A model generated the notes under the pieces. The model saw only the letters and a list, made by a program, of their open reading frames with translations, was not told the origin of the DNA and searched no databases. From an uncultured Parabacteroides sp. (lineage in GTDB: Bacteria; Bacteroidota; Bacteroidia; Bacteroidales; Tannerellaceae): 64,000 nt of DNA. The stretch covers positions 1 to 64,000 of the forward strand of contig NZ_CABUOD010000021.1 of NCBI RefSeq assembly GCF_902493135.1, given 5' to 3'. The position numbers and the translations under genes are program-made. Shown here one piece after another: positions 35,674 to 44,036 of this stretch; position 1 is the first letter of the stretch; the number at the start of each line of letters is the position of its first letter.

Positions 35674-37212
35674 ATGAAAAGAATAAAATCATATATCAAC
35701 CATTTCTTGCTGATCGCCGGTGCCTGTATGGCTTTTAGCTGTAACGGATTCGACGACATCAATACCAATCCGGACGCGGCAACAACGGCAACTCCGGGTA
35801 TGCTGGCAACAGGACAATTGAGGGAAACACTTCGAACAGGTGGTAAATACGATGCAAAATGGTATTTCGGCGATATGTTCTTCACTAAAATGATCAGTTG
35901 GCAAGAAGCCCTTGATAGTAGACAATATAACCAAATTTCCACAACCGGATTCAGCGTATACAAAGACTTGACCAACTGCCTCAAAATGGTCGAATTGGCT
36001 GCCGATGTTGACAAAGACGCTTACGAAGGATTAGCTTTGTTCATCAAGGTTTTCCGTCTCTACGATACGACAATGGCTTTGGGCGACATTCCCTATTCAG
36101 AAGCAATGAAAGGAGAAGAAGGAAACATACGTCCAAAATATGATCCCCAGAGAGAGGTATTCTTGCAAATGCTGGACGACCTTGATGCCGCTTATACGCA
36201 TTTTTCAAATGCCACCCGCAATTTCGACGGCGATATCGTCTATGGAGGCGATCCTGTCAAATGGAAGAGAGCCGTGTCGGCTTTGCAATTAAGAATCCTG
36301 CTCAACTTGTCCAAAAAGGAACAGGATGCCGAGTTGAACGTCAGACAACGTTTCTCCTCGATCGTCGCCAAGCAAGAACTGTTCGAATCGAACGCTGACA
36401 ATTTCCAGTTCATCTACGGTACGCTTTCTTCCCAACTTTATCCTCTCTACCTGTCACGATTCAACCCCTATCCGGGAGTATCCGTCACAATCGTGGATGT
36501 ATTGAAAAAATACCAGGACAACCGCCTGTTTTTCTACTGCGAACCGACGAAAGCCCAAACAGCAGCAGGCGTGCCGGATAGCGAATGGGATGCTTATCAA
36601 GGGATCGATCCTTCAAGGATCTACAGCGAAATCATGGATTTGTACACTTCCGGGAATATCTCCAACATCAACTCCCGCTTTTGGGAAATCGAAACTTGCC
36701 AGCCCACTATCCAGCTGGGATACGCCGAGCTGAACTTCGTCCTGGCCGAAGCTTGCCTCAGAGGCTGGATCGACGGCGATGCCAACCGATATTACCATAC
36801 GGGGATAGAAGCCAGCATGAAGTTCGCGGCTACCTACACGCCTGCCGCCTACCGCCACGGTCGGGAAATAACAGACGACTATATCCAATCCTTCCTGGCA
36901 AAACCGGAATTGCAGTTGGGCAAAAAAGCCGATACGTTCGAAAAGGATTTGGAAGAGGTACTGACTCAAAAATATCTGGACCTGTTCATGCACAACTCCT
37001 ACACTTGCTATTACGATTACCGCAGGACCGGCTACCCCGTGCTACCTGTCAACCCGCAATCGAACATGAACACGAAACCGGACCAGATGCCGCTAAGATG
37101 GCGATACGAACAACGCGAATACGACTTCAACCGCGAAAACCTGGAAGAAGCGCTTCAACGTCAGTATGACGGCAAAGACGACTGGAACGACAAAATGTGG
37201 ATCATCAAATAA
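35674..37212 (+). CDS. SusD/RagB-like outer-membrane lipoprotein (SusD-like_2 type)
   Basis: This 512-residue lipoprotein has its signal peptide cut before Cys23 (MAFSC), followed by NGFDDINTNPDAATTATPGML. That start belongs to the SusD-like_2 subgroup rather than classical SusD. Other subgroup features are IKVFRLYDTTMALGDIPYSEA, LLNLSKKEQDAELNVRQRF and LGYAELNFVLAEACLRGW. It should cap the SusC encoded just upstream. The neighbouring phosphatase/nuclease-fold lipoprotein suggests a phosphorylated ligand rather than a plain polysaccharide, which is inference. Confidence 0.93.
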   Translation: MKRIKSYINHFLLIAGACMAFSCNGFDDINTNPDAATTATPGMLATGQLRETLRTGGKYDAKWYFGDMFFTKMISWQEALDSRQYNQISTTGFSVYKDLTNCLKMVELAADVDKDAYEGLALFIKVFRLYDTTMALGDIPYSEAMKGEEGNIRPKYDPQREVFLQMLDDLDAAYTHFSNATRNFDGDIVYGGDPVKWKRAVSALQLRILLNLSKKEQDAELNVRQRFSSIVAKQELFESNADNFQFIYGTLSSQLYPLYLSRFNPYPGVSVTIVDVLKKYQDNRLFFYCEPTKAQTAAGVPDSEWDAYQGIDPSRIYSEIMDLYTSGNISNINSRFWEIETCQPTIQLGYAELNFVLAEACLRGWIDGDANRYYHTGIEASMKFAATYTPAAYRHGREITDDYIQSFLAKPELQLGKKADTFEKDLEEVLTQKYLDLFMHNSYTCYYDYRRTGYPVLPVNPQSNMNTKPDQMPLRWRYEQREYDFNRENLEEALQRQYDGKDDWNDKMWIIK

Positions 37213-37233
37213 TCACCGTACAACAAATTCAAT

Positions 37234-38253
37234 ATGAAACAATTCATAATTTGGATCGGACTGATCGCTTTGCTTTGTACAAGTTGTACATCCAAACAGC
37301 AGCATGAATTGAGCGTCTTGCATCTGAACATCTGGATGGATGCGACAGTCGTTGAAAACGGATTCGATGCCGTAGTGGATGAGATCGTCCGGGTAGATCC
37401 GGATATCGTGATGTTCAGTGAAGCCGGCAATAGAGACGGGGTACTCATCGTACCCCGCTTCATCGAGGCTTTGCAGAAAAAAGGCAAGAACTATTTCGGG
37501 GAAAGCAGTTCGTTGGATGTCGCCCTTCTATCCAAATATCCGATATTAGAGCAAACAGAAAACATCCCGCATAAAGACCGTACCATCAGGACCCGGTTGG
37601 ATGTAAAGGGAAAACAGGTGGTGGTCTACACCGGACACTTGGACTATACCCATTACGCCTGCTATCTGCCACGCGGCTATAACGGCGTGACTTGGAAAAA
37701 GATGGACGCACCGGTAACGGACGTTACGGAAATAGAGAAAGCCAACAACGAATCTTTGCGAGACGAATCAATCCGTCTCGTCATTGAGGACGCGAAAAAA
37801 CAGCAGGCTGACTTCATCATCCTGGGCGGAGACTTCAACGAACCTTCCCACTTGGACTGGACGGAAGAGACGAAAGAGATGTGGGACCATAACGGGACAG
37901 TCGTCCATTGGGATTGCTCGACTTTGCTGTACGAAGCCGGATTCCGGGATGCCTACCGCACGAAATATCCCAATCCCGTCACTCATCCCGGCTTCACCTT
38001 CCCTTCGGACAATCCGGCCATGCCGGTCGAAAAGCTGACCTGGGCGCCTGATGCCGACGAACGGGACCGCATCGATTTTATCTATTACATACCAGCCGAA
38101 GGTTGGAAAGTAAACGATGCTGTTGTCGTAGGTCCAAAGTCCTCCATTGTCCGTAGCCAACGTGTCGAAGAGGACAGCCAAGACCTCTTTTCCACTCCAA
38201 CCGGCACATGGCCGACGGACCACAAAGGGGTGTTGATTACGTTTGGATTCTAA
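37234..38253 (+). CDS. Endonuclease/exonuclease/phosphatase-fold lipoprotein
   Basis: This 339-residue lipoprotein (signal peptide, CTSC with Cys18) has the DNase I-like metal-dependent hydrolase fold. Visible signature parts are LSVLHLNIWMD, MFSEAG with the metal-binding Glu, GHLDYTHYACYLPRGY, FIILGGDFNEPSHLDW with the Asp-Asn pair, DERDRIDFIYY and PTDHKGVLITF with the catalytic Asp-His. Members cut phosphodiester or phosphomonoester bonds of nucleic acids, inositol phosphates or sphingomyelin; the substrate here is unknown. It lies 21 bp after the susD-like gene and is the only enzyme of this locus. Confidence 0.92.
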   Translation: MKQFIIWIGLIALLCTSCTSKQQHELSVLHLNIWMDATVVENGFDAVVDEIVRVDPDIVMFSEAGNRDGVLIVPRFIEALQKKGKNYFGESSSLDVALLSKYPILEQTENIPHKDRTIRTRLDVKGKQVVVYTGHLDYTHYACYLPRGYNGVTWKKMDAPVTDVTEIEKANNESLRDESIRLVIEDAKKQQADFIILGGDFNEPSHLDWTEETKEMWDHNGTVVHWDCSTLLYEAGFRDAYRTKYPNPVTHPGFTFPSDNPAMPVEKLTWAPDADERDRIDFIYYIPAEGWKVNDAVVVGPKSSIVRSQRVEEDSQDLFSTPTGTWPTDHKGVLITFGF

Positions 38254-38260
38254 CTTCATG

Positions 38261-38413
38261 AAGGAGGTGTGTCAAAAGAAAATCCTGCTTACAATAGACA
38301 TAATTTAGGCACGGATTTCACGGATTTACACGGATAAATTTATTATCTTTCCGTGTAATCCGCGTAATCCGTGCCTTAAAGATCGTGATAAAGGAGTTTT
38401 GGCACACCTCCTT
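38261..38413. repeat. Complete 153-bp dispersed hairpin repeat (MITE-like, terminator)
   Basis: The ends AAGGAGGTGTGTCAAAA (38261-38277) and TTTTGGCACACCTCCTT (38397-38413) are inverted with one mismatch. Inside, a second inverted pair is built from CACGGATT/AATCCGTG steps (about 38308-38335 and 38355-38377), so the whole unit can fold into one long hairpin. It lies between two convergent genes and is followed by T-rich sequence on both sides. Left-half and right-half copies occur at 1-49 and 42730-42799. It may be a mobile miniature element that doubles as a bidirectional terminator. Confidence 0.85.
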
Positions 38414-38437
38414 CTTTTTTCTGGTTTAACCCAATGA

Positions 38438-39835
38438 TTACTTCTTCGCCTTCGCCATATCCAACGCCGAAGTCGTCGTGTAATACTTCGCCAGCATATT
38501 AGGCACTTCCCAATCCGGCAATTTGCCGTCCTTCAGATATTCCAGGAAATGTTCCGTCACCTGACCGAAATGAGCTTCATGGCCTACACGGTATTTTGCG
38601 GGGATTTCGACCTGCCATACGCCGTCGCCGACCTTATTCAGGGCCACACCCGGATATTCCTTAGAGACCTTTTCCATCGAAGCGGTCAAGTCCTTTTCAT
38701 AAGCGGCCAGATCCACGCCTTTCACTGCTTCGACAAACAGTTCAGGCTGGTAGTTCTGTTCCTTGCCCTGGCGAATGACCAGGTCGGCCTTGCTGCCTTT
38801 CATGACAGAGAAGTGGGTATCGCCGCCACCTTCCGGGAAGGTATAATTCCAGATCACCGAAACCTTCGCTGTCACACCTTTGATCTTATACACGATATCA
38901 CCGTTGCAATAGACTTTCAATGTATCGTTTTCGACATCTTTCTTCAAGAAATCAGGATAAGCTTCCGTCCCCGTCACCTGTTTGAATTCTTCCGGGCTGA
39001 TGGAGGTAGTCCAACGGTTGGCATCTATCAGTTCGATATCTTTCTTATAGTCGATAACCTGCTCAGGGAAGGCTTCCCACTGAACCAGGTCGACCAGGTG
39101 AGTCGTCACGTCGACAATGCCTTCCCCCTGCTGAGTCACATCAAGATACCATACCGGACGAGTCAACGGTTTATTGTCGACCAGTTTAAACAGATGGTGC
39201 ACGCTCTCTTTCACGATAGCCGGTTCTTCGGGAGAACCTTTCAACTGCTCGCCATAAACAGCCGGGATAGTGGAAAGTTCGCGCTGCAACATCGTAGTGA
39301 TCTCATTCCGTTCGGTCATGATGTCATACAGCATGATGTTTTTCTGTTTGGCGATAGCGAAACATTCTTCCAGCAATTTAAAGCTCTGGCTGTTGATCGC
39401 CATCGGTTTGTCGGAAAGCACATTGATGCCGGCCTCAAGCGTTTTCTTGATGTATTCGGTCTTCTTGCCGTTGTTTCCTGCCTGGATCATCACGTTTCCC
39501 TTCTTCTCGGCCAACATTTTTTCCAGATAATCATCCCCCGTATAAACGATTTCATTCCAAGCCGTCGGATTCTCCGCACGCGTGTTAAATCCCTGGATAC
39601 GCTTCAGGTGCTCATCCACGTCGAAACCGGTGGGTGCGTACACATGAACATCTTTGGAAACTTGCGGATACGACACTTTCTGCACTAATGCGGCATGGAA
39701 ATGTCCCGGATCGAGCGTGATCAACTTCACTTCCCTCGGTGCGCCGGTAAAGCCTTCGGCAGCCTTCTCCTGCTTTGTGTTACAAGAAGCTCCGACCAGA
39801 AGAGCCGCCATGGAAAATACAAGATAGTTTTTCAT
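38438..39835 (-). CDS. Gfo/Idh/MocA-type oxidoreductase-like lipoprotein
   Basis: This 465-residue protein has a lipoprotein signal (GASC, Cys18) and then a Gfo/Idh/MocA-like NAD(P)-binding fold: VKLITLDPGHFHAALVQ, VMIQAGNNGKKTEYIKKTLEAGINVLSDKPMAI, with the family's Glu-Lys-Pro replaced by SDKP. The C-terminal half fits the 'putative oxidoreductase C-terminal' domain known from Bacteroidota. Such exported members act on sugars; GH109-type relatives use bound NAD. The canonical GxGxxG loop is not evident, so cofactor binding is uncertain. It is single, convergent with the phosphatase-like gene. Confidence 0.85.
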   Translation of the reverse strand: MKNYLVFSMAALLVGASCNTKQEKAAEGFTGAPREVKLITLDPGHFHAALVQKVSYPQVSKDVHVYAPTGFDVDEHLKRIQGFNTRAENPTAWNEIVYTGDDYLEKMLAEKKGNVMIQAGNNGKKTEYIKKTLEAGINVLSDKPMAINSQSFKLLEECFAIAKQKNIMLYDIMTERNEITTMLQRELSTIPAVYGEQLKGSPEEPAIVKESVHHLFKLVDNKPLTRPVWYLDVTQQGEGIVDVTTHLVDLVQWEAFPEQVIDYKKDIELIDANRWTTSISPEEFKQVTGTEAYPDFLKKDVENDTLKVYCNGDIVYKIKGVTAKVSVIWNYTFPEGGGDTHFSVMKGSKADLVIRQGKEQNYQPELFVEAVKGVDLAAYEKDLTASMEKVSKEYPGVALNKVGDGVWQVEIPAKYRVGHEAHFGQVTEHFLEYLKDGKLPDWEVPNMLAKYYTTTSALDMAKAKK

Positions 39836-39931
39836 ACTATTATAATTAAATTATTGATAAGCATTTTTTTACATTAGGCTGTTTGCGGCAACAAAGATAA
39901 TATAAAAACAAAAACATCATGCAGAAAAACA

Positions 39932-40206
39932 TCAAACGTTTTCCCCCTTCTTCCTCTTCTCCCGTATGAACAGTTCCACCGCCTCATGTGCCAGGCGGCG
40001 GAACTCCTCTTCGCCGGCGAGGTTGTAAAGGAGGGCGGCGAGGCGGGCGTAGTAGCTCAGGCGGAGGTCGCCCCTTTTTTAATCGCACTGTAACTGCGGC
40101 TACCGGCAAACAGTTCGCTTCTATAAAAACGTTCGGTTATCCGGTAATGTCTCATCAACTTTTCAACGAAAAGTCCCAACAGAGGGAATGTCAACACTGT
40201 TTTCAC
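39932..40206 (-). pseudogene. Frameshifted small hypothetical gene in GC-rich segment
   Basis: Reading the minus strand from a GTG at 40206 gives MKTVLTFPLLGLFVEKLMRH and continues to SYSAIKKGATSA, then a stop. A -1 shift at the A6 run (40076-40081 plus adjoining bases) continues as GDLRLSYYARLAALLYNLAG and on to REKRKKGENV with a stop at 39932. The joined product would be about 91 residues, largely helical and basic. No family is recognised. The second half has the same GC-rich codon use as the VirE-like gene nearby. One added A would repair it. Confidence 0.5.
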
Positions 40207-40385
40207 GTTATAAATATTTAATTATTGATATATACATTGACATACGTTCACAATGGCCCCGACATGGCGGGGACATCATGAACGGAAAAATATACAACTT
40301 TGCCAAAAGTTTCAGAGGCTACTCCGGACGCTCCGTTCCCAAGCAGCATATCTGAACATTGAACAAATTTAATAAAACATTTTAC
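40207..40385. other. AT-rich gap before the VirE-like gene
   Basis: No gene, hairpin or clear promoter was found here apart from the ATTTATAAC-like leader of the small gene on the minus strand. The segment probably holds divergent promoters for the small gene and the VirE-like gene. Confidence 0.4.
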
Positions 40386-42524
40386 ATGGAAAACACATTC
40401 CGCCCCTCGCGCTTCGTCTCGCTCCGTGCGACCGCACCGTCTCCCTGCACATGGGAAGAAATCGTACAAGAGCTGACCGGCGAGCGCCATGCCGCCGCCA
40501 CCGCCCTGTTCCGCACGCTTGCGGCCGGCAAAGGGCAAGACGCCGAAACATCGAAACGGCAGCAAAGCCGGATCAAGCAGAACCAACCCGCCTTCGTCCC
40601 TTCCGTCCTCCTGGAGGGAGGACGCTCCTCGAAGCATATCAAAGGCTATCCGGGCTCCATCATGGTGGACATCGACGACATCCCCGAAGAGATCTTCGAC
40701 AAGGTCCTCGAACAGGTGAGAGCCGACCCGCACTCGTTCCTTGCCTACAAGACCTTGTCCGGACGCGGCATACGTGTCATCGCATGGATGGAAGGCGAAG
40801 TGACAAAAGAGAACTTCCCCGCCGCCTGGCAGACGGTGAACGCCTACTACGCCCGGCTCACCGGCATCGCCATCGACCGACAGTGCAAGAACGCCACCCG
40901 CATGTCCGTGATCTGCCACGATCCCGACGCGCTCTACCGCCCCGACGCGGAACGGCTGGAGTTCGCACCCCAGCCCCGCGCCAAGGGCGGAAAAGAACCG
41001 CCTCCCTCCGCAGGAAAAAAGCGCAGAGGGTGGAAAACCTCCGCCGCACAGGCCGAAAGCACCGTGCGCCGGCTTGTGGAAGAAGAGGGCGTGCACTATG
41101 CCGCCGGGAGCCACAACGACTACATCAGCCGGTGCCTCTACCTGATGAACCGTTTCGGCGTGCCGGAGGCCGAAGCCGAGGCGTGGGCCGCCGAGCTGTT
41201 CTCCGACTACGACACGGCCTCCGTCCGCTCCACCGCGAAGAGCTGCTACATGCTGACCGCCGAGCACGGCACGATGCGCCTCTCCGACCTCGCCTCACGC
41301 GACGGAAACGGGCGTCGACGCAAAGCCACGATCGAAGAGATGGAACGCTTCATCGCCGGCTACATGCAACTGCGGATGAACCAGCTGACGCACCAGCTCG
41401 AATACCGCTCCGTCACCGACGGCATCCCCGCGTCCGACGACTGGGCGCCCATGAACGACACGGTCGAGAACTCCCTTTGGTGCTCCATGCGCCGCGAAGG
41501 GCTGGAGGCGGACCTCTTCCATTTGCGCACGCTCCTGCTCTCCGACTTCGCGCCCCGTTACCACCCGCTGGAAGAGTTCCTCGAAAAGGCGGGACCGTGG
41601 GACGGCGTGACGGACCACATCGCCGGCCTGGCCGCAATGGTACACACCGCCGACGGTTGCGACGCGCGTTTCGAGCTTTGTTTCCGCCGCTGGTTCGTCG
41701 GGATGGTCGCCGCCGCACTCGACCCGAAGGTGGTGAACCATGTCATACTCGTCCTGATCGGGCGGCAGGGATGCTTCAAGACGTCGTTCTTCCAGAACCT
41801 CCTGCCGCCTGTCCTCCGACGTTACTACACCTCCAAGACCAACTCGCAACGGCTCACGAAGGACGACCTCTTCACCATGACGGAGAACCTGCTCGTCAAC
41901 TTCGAGGAGATCGACTCCATGCAGCGCAGCGAACTGAACCAGCTCAAGGCCATGACCACCACGCTCTACGTGAACGAACGCCCTGCCTACGGGCGCAACA
42001 AGGTGCACCTGCCGCACGTGGCCTCGTTCTGCGCGACGGGCAACAACCTCCAATTCCTCACCGACGACACCGGCAACCGCCGCTGGCTGCCGTTCGAGGT
42101 CACGGCGATCGACAACCCCTGGACCGCCCATATTGACTACGAAGGGCTCTACGCGCAGGCGAAGCACCTGCTCGACACCGGCTTCTGCTACTGGTTCCAG
42201 GACCACGAGATCGAGGAGCTGAACCTCGCGAACCGCCGTTTCGAAACGCCCAACCCCGCACGCGAACTGATCCTGATGTACTACCGCCATCCCGTTGATT
42301 ACGAAAAAGGGACTTACGTCACCGCCAGCCAGATCGTCGCCCGCTTCGGCGGCAGCATCCGGCTGAACTCGGTGCAGGTCGGAAGGGTTTTAAAAGAGCT
42401 TGGCTACACATACACACGGACCATGCATGGCAACATCTGGCTGGTCGTCGAACGCACGACGGACGAGATGAAAGGCATCCTTCCCGAACCGGGCAATTCA
42501 GACATACCCCCTATCGACCTATGA
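40386..42524 (+). CDS. VirE/BT4734-type primase-helicase-like protein
   Basis: From the ATG at 40386 this is a 712-residue protein; a TTG start 27 bases upstream is possible. The N-terminal part (about 1-200) is the BT4734-like/VirE_N primase-like domain (GYPGSIMVDIDDIPEEIFDKV, with LAYKTLSGRGIRVIAW). The centre (about 420-600) is a VirE-family superfamily III-like ATPase: Walker A LIGRQGCFKTSF, Walker B LLVNFEEIDSM, and FCATGNNLQFLTDDTGNRRWLP. A DUF3874-like end follows. Such genes sit on integrated elements and probably prime replication. Codons end mostly in C or G, unlike all neighbours, which indicates horizontal transfer. Its stop lies in the arm of a 143-bp palindrome. Confidence 0.92.
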   Translation: MENTFRPSRFVSLRATAPSPCTWEEIVQELTGERHAAATALFRTLAAGKGQDAETSKRQQSRIKQNQPAFVPSVLLEGGRSSKHIKGYPGSIMVDIDDIPEEIFDKVLEQVRADPHSFLAYKTLSGRGIRVIAWMEGEVTKENFPAAWQTVNAYYARLTGIAIDRQCKNATRMSVICHDPDALYRPDAERLEFAPQPRAKGGKEPPPSAGKKRRGWKTSAAQAESTVRRLVEEEGVHYAAGSHNDYISRCLYLMNRFGVPEAEAEAWAAELFSDYDTASVRSTAKSCYMLTAEHGTMRLSDLASRDGNGRRRKATIEEMERFIAGYMQLRMNQLTHQLEYRSVTDGIPASDDWAPMNDTVENSLWCSMRREGLEADLFHLRTLLLSDFAPRYHPLEEFLEKAGPWDGVTDHIAGLAAMVHTADGCDARFELCFRRWFVGMVAAALDPKVVNHVILVLIGRQGCFKTSFFQNLLPPVLRRYYTSKTNSQRLTKDDLFTMTENLLVNFEEIDSMQRSELNQLKAMTTTLYVNERPAYGRNKVHLPHVASFCATGNNLQFLTDDTGNRRWLPFEVTAIDNPWTAHIDYEGLYAQAKHLLDTGFCYWFQDHEIEELNLANRRFETPNPARELILMYYRHPVDYEKGTYVTASQIVARFGGSIRLNSVQVGRVLKELGYTYTRTMHGNIWLVVERTTDEMKGILPEPGNSDIPPIDL

Positions 42525-42661
42525 TAGATGATAGATAAAATGCCCTTTTTGTAAAACTTTTCCGAGTTTGAATTAAGAAACGTCACCTTAAAGGCGGCGT
42601 TTTTTAATTCGTTTTCCATAAACTTTTACAGAAACAGGCTTTTATCTATCATCTATCATAG
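42519..42661. repeat. 143-bp near-perfect palindrome at the end of the VirE-like gene
   Basis: Positions 42519-42540 and 42640-42661 are a perfect 22-bp inverted repeat. Inside, the arms keep pairing with few gaps (TGTAAAA, GAATTAA and AAACG steps) down to a central hairpin at 42579-42605 that ends in T6 and works as an intrinsic terminator. The left arm contains the stop codon of the VirE-like gene. No target-site duplication is evident. It may be a miniature mobile element or the processed end of an integrated element. Confidence 0.8.
42578..42605 (+). terminator. Intrinsic terminator of the VirE-like gene
   Basis: AACGTCACC pairs with GGCGGCGTT (one G-U and one A-C mismatch) around a short TTAAA loop, followed by T6. 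It forms the centre of the larger palindrome. Confidence 0.7.
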
Positions 42662-42729
42662 CAAAACACTGATAATCAGCAATAGCATTTTTCAACACCC
42701 TCTTTTAATTTATTTCATGCAATAGAGTT

Positions 42730-42799
42730 TTATCTTTCCGTGTAATCCGCGTAATCCGTGCCTTAAAGATCGTGATAAAGGAGTTTTGACACACCTCCC
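42730..42799. repeat. Right half of the dispersed hairpin repeat
   Basis: These 70 bases match 38343-38412 except at two positions (A for G in TTTTGACACACC, and C for T near the end). The left half is missing. It lies downstream of the GGGtGRT gene on the minus strand and after the VirE-like gene, again at gene ends. Confidence 0.85.
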
Positions 42800-42834
42800 T
42801 GCTTATGCTATAAATAATACTATAAAAATAGTTT

Positions 42835-43836
42835 TTATTTCTTCATAGCTTCCTCGATAGCAACAGCTACAGCAACCGTAGCACCTACCATCGGGTTGTT
42901 ACCCATACCTAAGAAGCCCATCATTTCCACGTGAGCGGGAACGGATGAAGAACCAGCGAACTGAGCGTCACCGTGCATACGGCCCATCGTGTCGGTCATA
43001 CCATAAGAAGCAGGACCTGCAGCCATGTTATCCGGGTGCAGGGTACGGCCCGTACCGCCACCTGAAGCCACAGAAAAATACGGGTGGCCGTTTTCCATAC
43101 ATTCTTTCTTGTAAGTACCTGCAACCGGGTGCTGGAAGCGAGTCGGGTTCGTTGAGTTACCTGTGATAGACACGTCAACCCCTTCTTTACGCATGATAGC
43201 AACCCCTTCGCGAACATCGTCAGCACCGTAGCACTTGACTTTTGCACGCAGACCGTTTGAGTATGCTTTTTCTTCGATTACGTTTACTTCGCCGGTCATA
43301 TAGTCGAACTGAGTCTGAACGTAAGTGAATCCGTTGATACGGGAAATGATCTTGGCAGCATCCTTGCCCAGACCGTTCAGGATAACGCGCAACGGTTCTT
43401 TACGAACTTTATTTGCCATTTCAGCGATCTTGATAGCACCTTCGGCAGCAGCGAAAGATTCGTGGCCGGCCAGGAATGCGAAACATTTTGTTTCTTCACG
43501 AAGCAGACGGGCAGCCAGGTTACCGTGGCCGATACCTACCTTACGGTCGTCGGCAACAGAACCGGCGATACAGAATGCCTGCAGACCGATACCGATGGCT
43601 TCGGCTGCTTCGGCAGCGTTTGTGCAGCCCTTTTTGATTGCAATTGCAGCACCTACAACGTAAGCCCAGCAAGCATTTTCGAAACAGATAGGTTGTGTTT
43701 CCTTACACATTGTATAAGGGTCGATACCTTTAGCGTCGCAGATAGCCTTTGCTTCTTCGATACCGTTGATACCATATTCTTTTAAAACCGCGTTGATATG
43801 ATCGATACGGCGGTCATAACTTTCAAATAAAGCCAT
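42835..43836 (-). CDS. GGGtGRT protein, unknown function
   Basis: This 333-residue cytoplasmic protein belongs to a family named after its signature, seen here as ASGGGTGRTLHPDN at about residue 260. Conserved Gly-rich and Cys-containing segments (MCKETQPICFENACWAYVVGAAIAIKKGC, and LEVFLAGHESFAAAEGAIKIAEM-like) suggest a metal- or cluster-binding protein. No function is established. It lies in an operon with a small membrane protein and a NifU-like scaffold, the known partner gene. The order NifU-like, membrane protein, GGGtGRT suggests a shared role in iron-sulfur biology. C-terminus MVGATVAVAVAIEEAMKK is intact. Confidence 0.9.
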   Translation of the reverse strand: MALFESYDRRIDHINAVLKEYGINGIEEAKAICDAKGIDPYTMCKETQPICFENACWAYVVGAAIAIKKGCTNAAEAAEAIGIGLQAFCIAGSVADDRKVGIGHGNLAARLLREETKCFAFLAGHESFAAAEGAIKIAEMANKVRKEPLRVILNGLGKDAAKIISRINGFTYVQTQFDYMTGEVNVIEEKAYSNGLRAKVKCYGADDVREGVAIMRKEGVDVSITGNSTNPTRFQHPVAGTYKKECMENGHPYFSVASGGGTGRTLHPDNMAAGPASYGMTDTMGRMHGDAQFAGSSSVPAHVEMMGFLGMGNNPMVGATVAVAVAIEEAMKK

Positions 43837-43844
43837 ATTCTTTT

Positions 43845-44036
43845 TTACTTTTTTAAATTCTTATTTACCAGAAATAAAGATATCAGAAAATTGAAAACAA
43901 GCACACCGCCGCAGCAGGCCACATAAAAAGCCATCCAGGGACGGTCCGGCTTAATCACGAAGTAAGCGATAACCGTTGCCACTATGGTGATAGCGATCAG
44001 CCCGAAAAGGACGCGTGTCAGTGTTTTCTTATTCAT
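43845..44036 (-). CDS. Small two-helix membrane protein
   Basis: This 63-residue protein has two hydrophobic helices, about residues 8-27 (RVLFGLIAITIVATVIAYFV) and 35-57 (MAFYVACCGGVLVFNFLISLFLV), with a short loop and a basic end. It resembles no named family that I recognise. Its start overlaps the NifU-like stop by 8 bases and it ends 8 bp before the GGGtGRT start, so it is a tightly coupled member of that operon. Confidence 0.75.
   Translation of the reverse strand: MNKKTLTRVLFGLIAITIVATVIAYFVIKPDRPWMAFYVACCGGVLVFNFLISLFLVNKNLKK

Noticed and set aside
40451..42136. Second long frame on the same strand within the VirE-like gene, and 41295-42290 on the opposite strand
   Set aside because: High-GC coding sequence has few stops in other frames. 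The translations are Arg/Pro/His-rich and match no family.
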